From NCBI GenBank assembly GCA_900143635.1, contig FREY01000001.1:155324-219323 (forward strand): a stretch of 64,000 nt of DNA, written 5' to 3'. Source of the DNA: Rhodobacteraceae bacterium Alg231-04 (GTDB lineage Bacteria > Pseudomonadota > Alphaproteobacteria > Rhodobacterales > Rhodobacteraceae). Under the pieces are notes generated by a model, which was not told where the DNA came from, did not search any database, and worked only from the letters and a program-made list of their open reading frames with translations. The translations under genes were made by a program, and so were the position numbers. Positions 61,563 to 64,000 of the stretch are shown in pieces; position 1 is the stretch's first letter, and the number at the start of each line of letters is the position of its first letter.

Positions 61563-63638
61563 ATGGTACAGAACAACAAGGTTCTGACGGTTTCATACGG
61601 CACTTTCTCCTGCACGCTGGAGGGTTTCGAGGATTCCTTTGGTGCGATGAAGGCGATTGCCGAGTATTTTCGTGATCTGGCGGCTGACGACCGCTATTTT
61701 GGTGCTGAACCGCCGCAACCCGATGCCGACATGCTGGCCCGCATTGCCCAGCGCGAAGTCGCCCGTCAGGTCGAAGCGCGTGCAGATGGTGCCGAAATAC
61801 ACCTGCGTGCAGCCCAGCCTGACGCTGTGCCGCCGGCACCGCCCGTGGCGGAGCCCGAGGTCGCCCCGATTGCAGAGCCGGAAGTGCCCGCGACGCCCGT
61901 GGCGATTTCCCAGCCTGCGCCACAGCCTGACCCTGTTGTCGAAACGGTAGAGGAACCGGTCGCTGAGGCGACACAGGATCCGATCACCGAAGCCGTACCG
62001 GAAGCCGAGGACGACAGCGTCAGCGCTCAGGACGATGCGACAGAGAACGCGCAGGAAGCCGAGCTGACTGGCGAGCCGACAGCCGAGGCTGTTGAAGAGA
62101 CCGCCGCCGCTGACACTCTGCCCGAGGCACCTGCGGCACTTGAGGCCGAGGAAGGCGAAGCCCTGCTGCAGGACGTGACACCTGCCCCCTCTGACAGCGC
62201 ATCCACCCCGGCAAATGACAGTATCGCTGCCAAATTGCAGCGCATCCGCGATGTTGTTGCACGCGGCAGCAACGAAGAGGCCGAAGACTATGATGAGGAT
62301 TACACATCCGAATCGCAGTCCGATGAAGCCCCCGAAGCGGCTGCCATCGATATCGCCTCAGTTCTTGCAGAAGAGCTAAGCGAGGCCAGCGATGACGTGC
62401 AGAGCGAAACCGACGAAGAGGCTGCCCATGTACTGGACCACCTTGACCTGACCGGATCGGTAGAAACGGCCAAGGCGGCTGAGGATCTGGATCTGGAAGA
62501 GTTCCAGGACGACGAAGCACAGGACGAAGACAGCCTGTTTGGTGGCCTCGGCGATGACGATATCGCAACCGAGGAAGACACAAATATTCTGGAAGACGCC
62601 GCCCCGGCACCTGAAGAGACAACCGCTCCGTTACGCGCCCGCATTATCCGGGTCAAGCGCAGCAAGGTGGCCGAAGAGGATGCGGAACCTGCCGTGGCCG
62701 CGACATCGGAAGAGGAACCCACCACGTCCCTGTCGCAAGAGGATGAAGCCGAACTGATGGCCGAACTGGCCGCCGTCGAAGCCGAATTGCGCGGCTCTGC
62801 CGAGCCCGAAGACGACATCGCAGAGTTTGACGAAGAGGAGGACGAAGATTTCCTGGAAGAGGACATCTCGGAAGATGTTCACTTTGAGGATGTTGCTGCC
62901 ACCGAAGAGCCGACCCTGGAACAGGACCAACCGGCCGAACCCCGCGCTGCCGCACCAGCCGCCGCCGAAACTGATGTCAGCCGACTTATGGCAACCGCCG
63001 AAGAAAAGCTGGACGACCCGGAAAACGCGGTCTCCCGCGAGACCTACAGCCGTCTGCGCGCGGCTGTCGCCGCCGCCGAAGTTGAACGGGCTGCGGGTGC
63101 CTCCATGAGCACCGAGGACGACGGTGACGCCTACCGCGAAGATCTGGCCAGCATCGTGCGCCCACGCCGTCCGGAAGCATCGTCAGGCCGCACCCCGCGC
63201 CGCCCGGAACCGGCAGAACGGCCCTCGCCGCTAAAGCTGGTGGCAGAACAGCGCGTCGACACCGAAGATTCAGTGGCCCCTGCCCCTGTGCGCCCGCGTC
63301 GCGTCGCATCGGTACAAGCCGCCGAAGCAGAGTTTGAAGACATGGGCGCCGAAGGTGGATTTGCCGCCTATGCCGAAGAAAGCGGTGCGGTAGAGCTGAA
63401 CGAACTACTCGAGGCCGCCGCGTCGTACATGAGCTTTGTCGAAGGGCGCGATCAATTCACCCGTCCGCAGCTGATGAACAAGGTGCAGCAACTGGAAAGC
63501 ACCGATTTCAACCGCGAAGACGGTCTGCGGTCCTTTGGGCTGCTGCTGCGGGAAGGCAAGATTGAACGCACGCAGGGTGGCCGGTTCACCGCGGCGGGCG
63601 ATATTGGCTTTCGCCCCGGAGAACGGGCCGCAGGCTAA
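61563..63638 (+). CDS. Large acidic protein of unknown function
   Basis: A 691-residue protein that I cannot assign to a function. It has three parts. Residues 1-75 form a compact start, NKVLTVSYGTFSCTLEGFED and AIAEYFRDLAADDRYFGAEPP, with mixed helix and strand character. Residues about 80-560 are very acidic, rich in E, D, A and P, and probably disordered. Residues about 600-691 form a second ordered segment, LNELLEAAASYMSFVEGRDQ, QQLESTDFNREDGLRSFGLL and REGKIERTQGGRFTA, which resembles a small winged-helix-like domain. There is no signal peptide or membrane helix. The gene has its own promoter region and a terminator. Related alphaproteobacterial proteins appear to share the two ends, from memory. 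Confidence 0.8.
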   Translation: MVQNNKVLTVSYGTFSCTLEGFEDSFGAMKAIAEYFRDLAADDRYFGAEPPQPDADMLARIAQREVARQVEARADGAEIHLRAAQPDAVPPAPPVAEPEVAPIAEPEVPATPVAISQPAPQPDPVVETVEEPVAEATQDPITEAVPEAEDDSVSAQDDATENAQEAELTGEPTAEAVEETAAADTLPEAPAALEAEEGEALLQDVTPAPSDSASTPANDSIAAKLQRIRDVVARGSNEEAEDYDEDYTSESQSDEAPEAAAIDIASVLAEELSEASDDVQSETDEEAAHVLDHLDLTGSVETAKAAEDLDLEEFQDDEAQDEDSLFGGLGDDDIATEEDTNILEDAAPAPEETTAPLRARIIRVKRSKVAEEDAEPAVAATSEEEPTTSLSQEDEAELMAELAAVEAELRGSAEPEDDIAEFDEEEDEDFLEEDISEDVHFEDVAATEEPTLEQDQPAEPRAAAPAAAETDVSRLMATAEEKLDDPENAVSRETYSRLRAAVAAAEVERAAGASMSTEDDGDAYREDLASIVRPRRPEASSGRTPRRPEPAERPSPLKLVAEQRVDTEDSVAPAPVRPRRVASVQAAEAEFEDMGAEGGFAAYAEESGAVELNELLEAAASYMSFVEGRDQFTRPQLMNKVQQLESTDFNREDGLRSFGLLLREGKIERTQGGRFTAAGDIGFRPGERAAG

Positions 63639-63660
63639 CTGTGAAACAGTCGACACCATG

Positions 63661-63690
63661 AAAGAAGGCAGGTTTATCACCTGCCTTCTT
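63661..63690. terminator. Bidirectional terminator
   Basis: AAAGAAGGCAGGT and ACCTGCCTTCTTT form a 13-bp stem around a short TTATC loop at 63661-63691. T-runs follow on both strands (TTTGATT on plus; TTTCATGG on minus), so it may end both converging transcripts. Confidence 0.75.
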
Positions 63691-63727
63691 TGATTCTCGC
63701 CAGTCTGATTGCCGGTCCGGCCTGATG

Positions 63728-64000
63728 TCAGGCCTCGTCTGCGGCCGGCAGGCCCGCCTCCGCCAATGCGGCGGCCAGATGCTGCCAGTCTTTCTCATGG
63801 CGAAACTGCGCTGCGGTGCGCAGGTCATCAATAGACAGTGCGGGCATCTGCGCTTGCGCCTGGGAAATAGATTGCGCGGCCAGATCCACATCGCCTGCCC
63901 GCGCCGCACTGGCGGCCTGCCAGCACAGCATCAGATGATTGGGGCTGCCGACCCGGCGATAGGCCTCTACCGCCTCGCTGTATTTGCCGGCCGAAAAATG
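63728..64000 (-). CDS. TPR-repeat protein, C-terminal part
   Basis: The last 90 codons of a minus-strand gene that continues past the right edge. The visible part reads as tetratricopeptide-type helices: HFSAGKYSEAVEAYRRVG, then LCWQAASAARAGDVDLAAQ and MPALSIDDLRTAAQFRHEK, with the repeat pattern of A, G and Y at TPR positions. TPR domains bind other proteins; in relatives a similar end is found on adenylate-cyclase-like or scaffold proteins, but the enzyme part is outside the window. It converges on the acidic protein gene across a shared terminator. The protein cannot be named from the part seen. Confidence 0.7.
   Translation of the reverse strand, partial: HFSAGKYSEAVEAYRRVGSPNHLMLCWQAASAARAGDVDLAAQSISQAQAQMPALSIDDLRTAAQFRHEKDWQHLAAALAEAGLPAADEA

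Overview
The window is chromosomal, GC-rich and densely coding DNA from an alphaproteobacterium, most likely a marine Rhodobacteraceae (Roseobacter group). The evidence is protein-level resemblance to that group, a SAM-II riboswitch in front of metZ, a LexA box of the alphaproteobacterial type (GTTC-N7-GTTC), the aerobic cobaltochelatase subunits CobS and CobT, and the rpiA-gor-hflK-hflC-DUF2065-degP gene order. I cannot name the genus from the sequence alone. I see no rRNA, tRNA, CRISPR array, prophage, integrase or insertion sequence. I count about 57 protein genes, one of them cut by the right edge, plus one decayed gene.

Layout. 1-5.6 kb: proton-translocating transhydrogenase (pntA-pntB), a cold shock protein and an NhaC-type antiporter. 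5.8-9.2 kb: a TetR repressor divergent from a two-subunit molybdenum hydroxylase (iorAB type), with a clear operator-promoter between them. 9.2-13 kb: a glutamine-amidotransferase-like hydrolase, a GlcG-like protein and malate synthase G. 13.1-21.8 kb: aminopeptidase N, two uncharacterised genes, Tex and gatB. 22-27.6 kb: small regulators and hydrolases (a WYL regulator divergent from a SRPBCC gene, pepT, DUF4177, bolA, a J-domain protein). 27.8-37.2 kb: a DEAD-box helicase, a GYD protein, cobS-cobT, a ClC channel and a PAS protein. 37.3-42.9 kb: riboswitch-controlled metZ, a glutathione transferase, yciB, a drug/metabolite transporter, ftsY and a small secreted protein. 42.9-50.1 kb: xseA divergent from purD, an FG-GAP protein coupled to a ferredoxin, a dnaE2 remnant behind an SOS box, a lipoprotein and PhoX. 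50.2-56.5 kb: the envelope-protease and redox block. 56.6-64 kb: a MarR regulator divergent from a membrane protein through a doubled operator, a glutathione transferase coupled to sdaA, a transporter, thiamine diphosphokinase, a very acidic 691-residue protein and the end of a TPR protein.

Functional links. PntAB, glutathione reductase and RpiA all bear on NADPH supply and thiol redox. HflK-HflC, DUF2065 and DegP form an envelope quality-control group. GlcB and the GlcG-like protein recall the glycolate/glyoxylate locus. CobS and CobT need CobN, which is not in the window.

Most of the window is ordinary core genome, and I found no obvious new multigene system. The best leads are the dnaE2 3-prime remnant that still sits behind an SOS promoter, a GC-rich element ending in a conserved ATTT/AAAGGTGA core found after two different genes, a possible three-way-junction RNA at 3467-3558, the paired MarR operators, and the acidic 691-residue protein.
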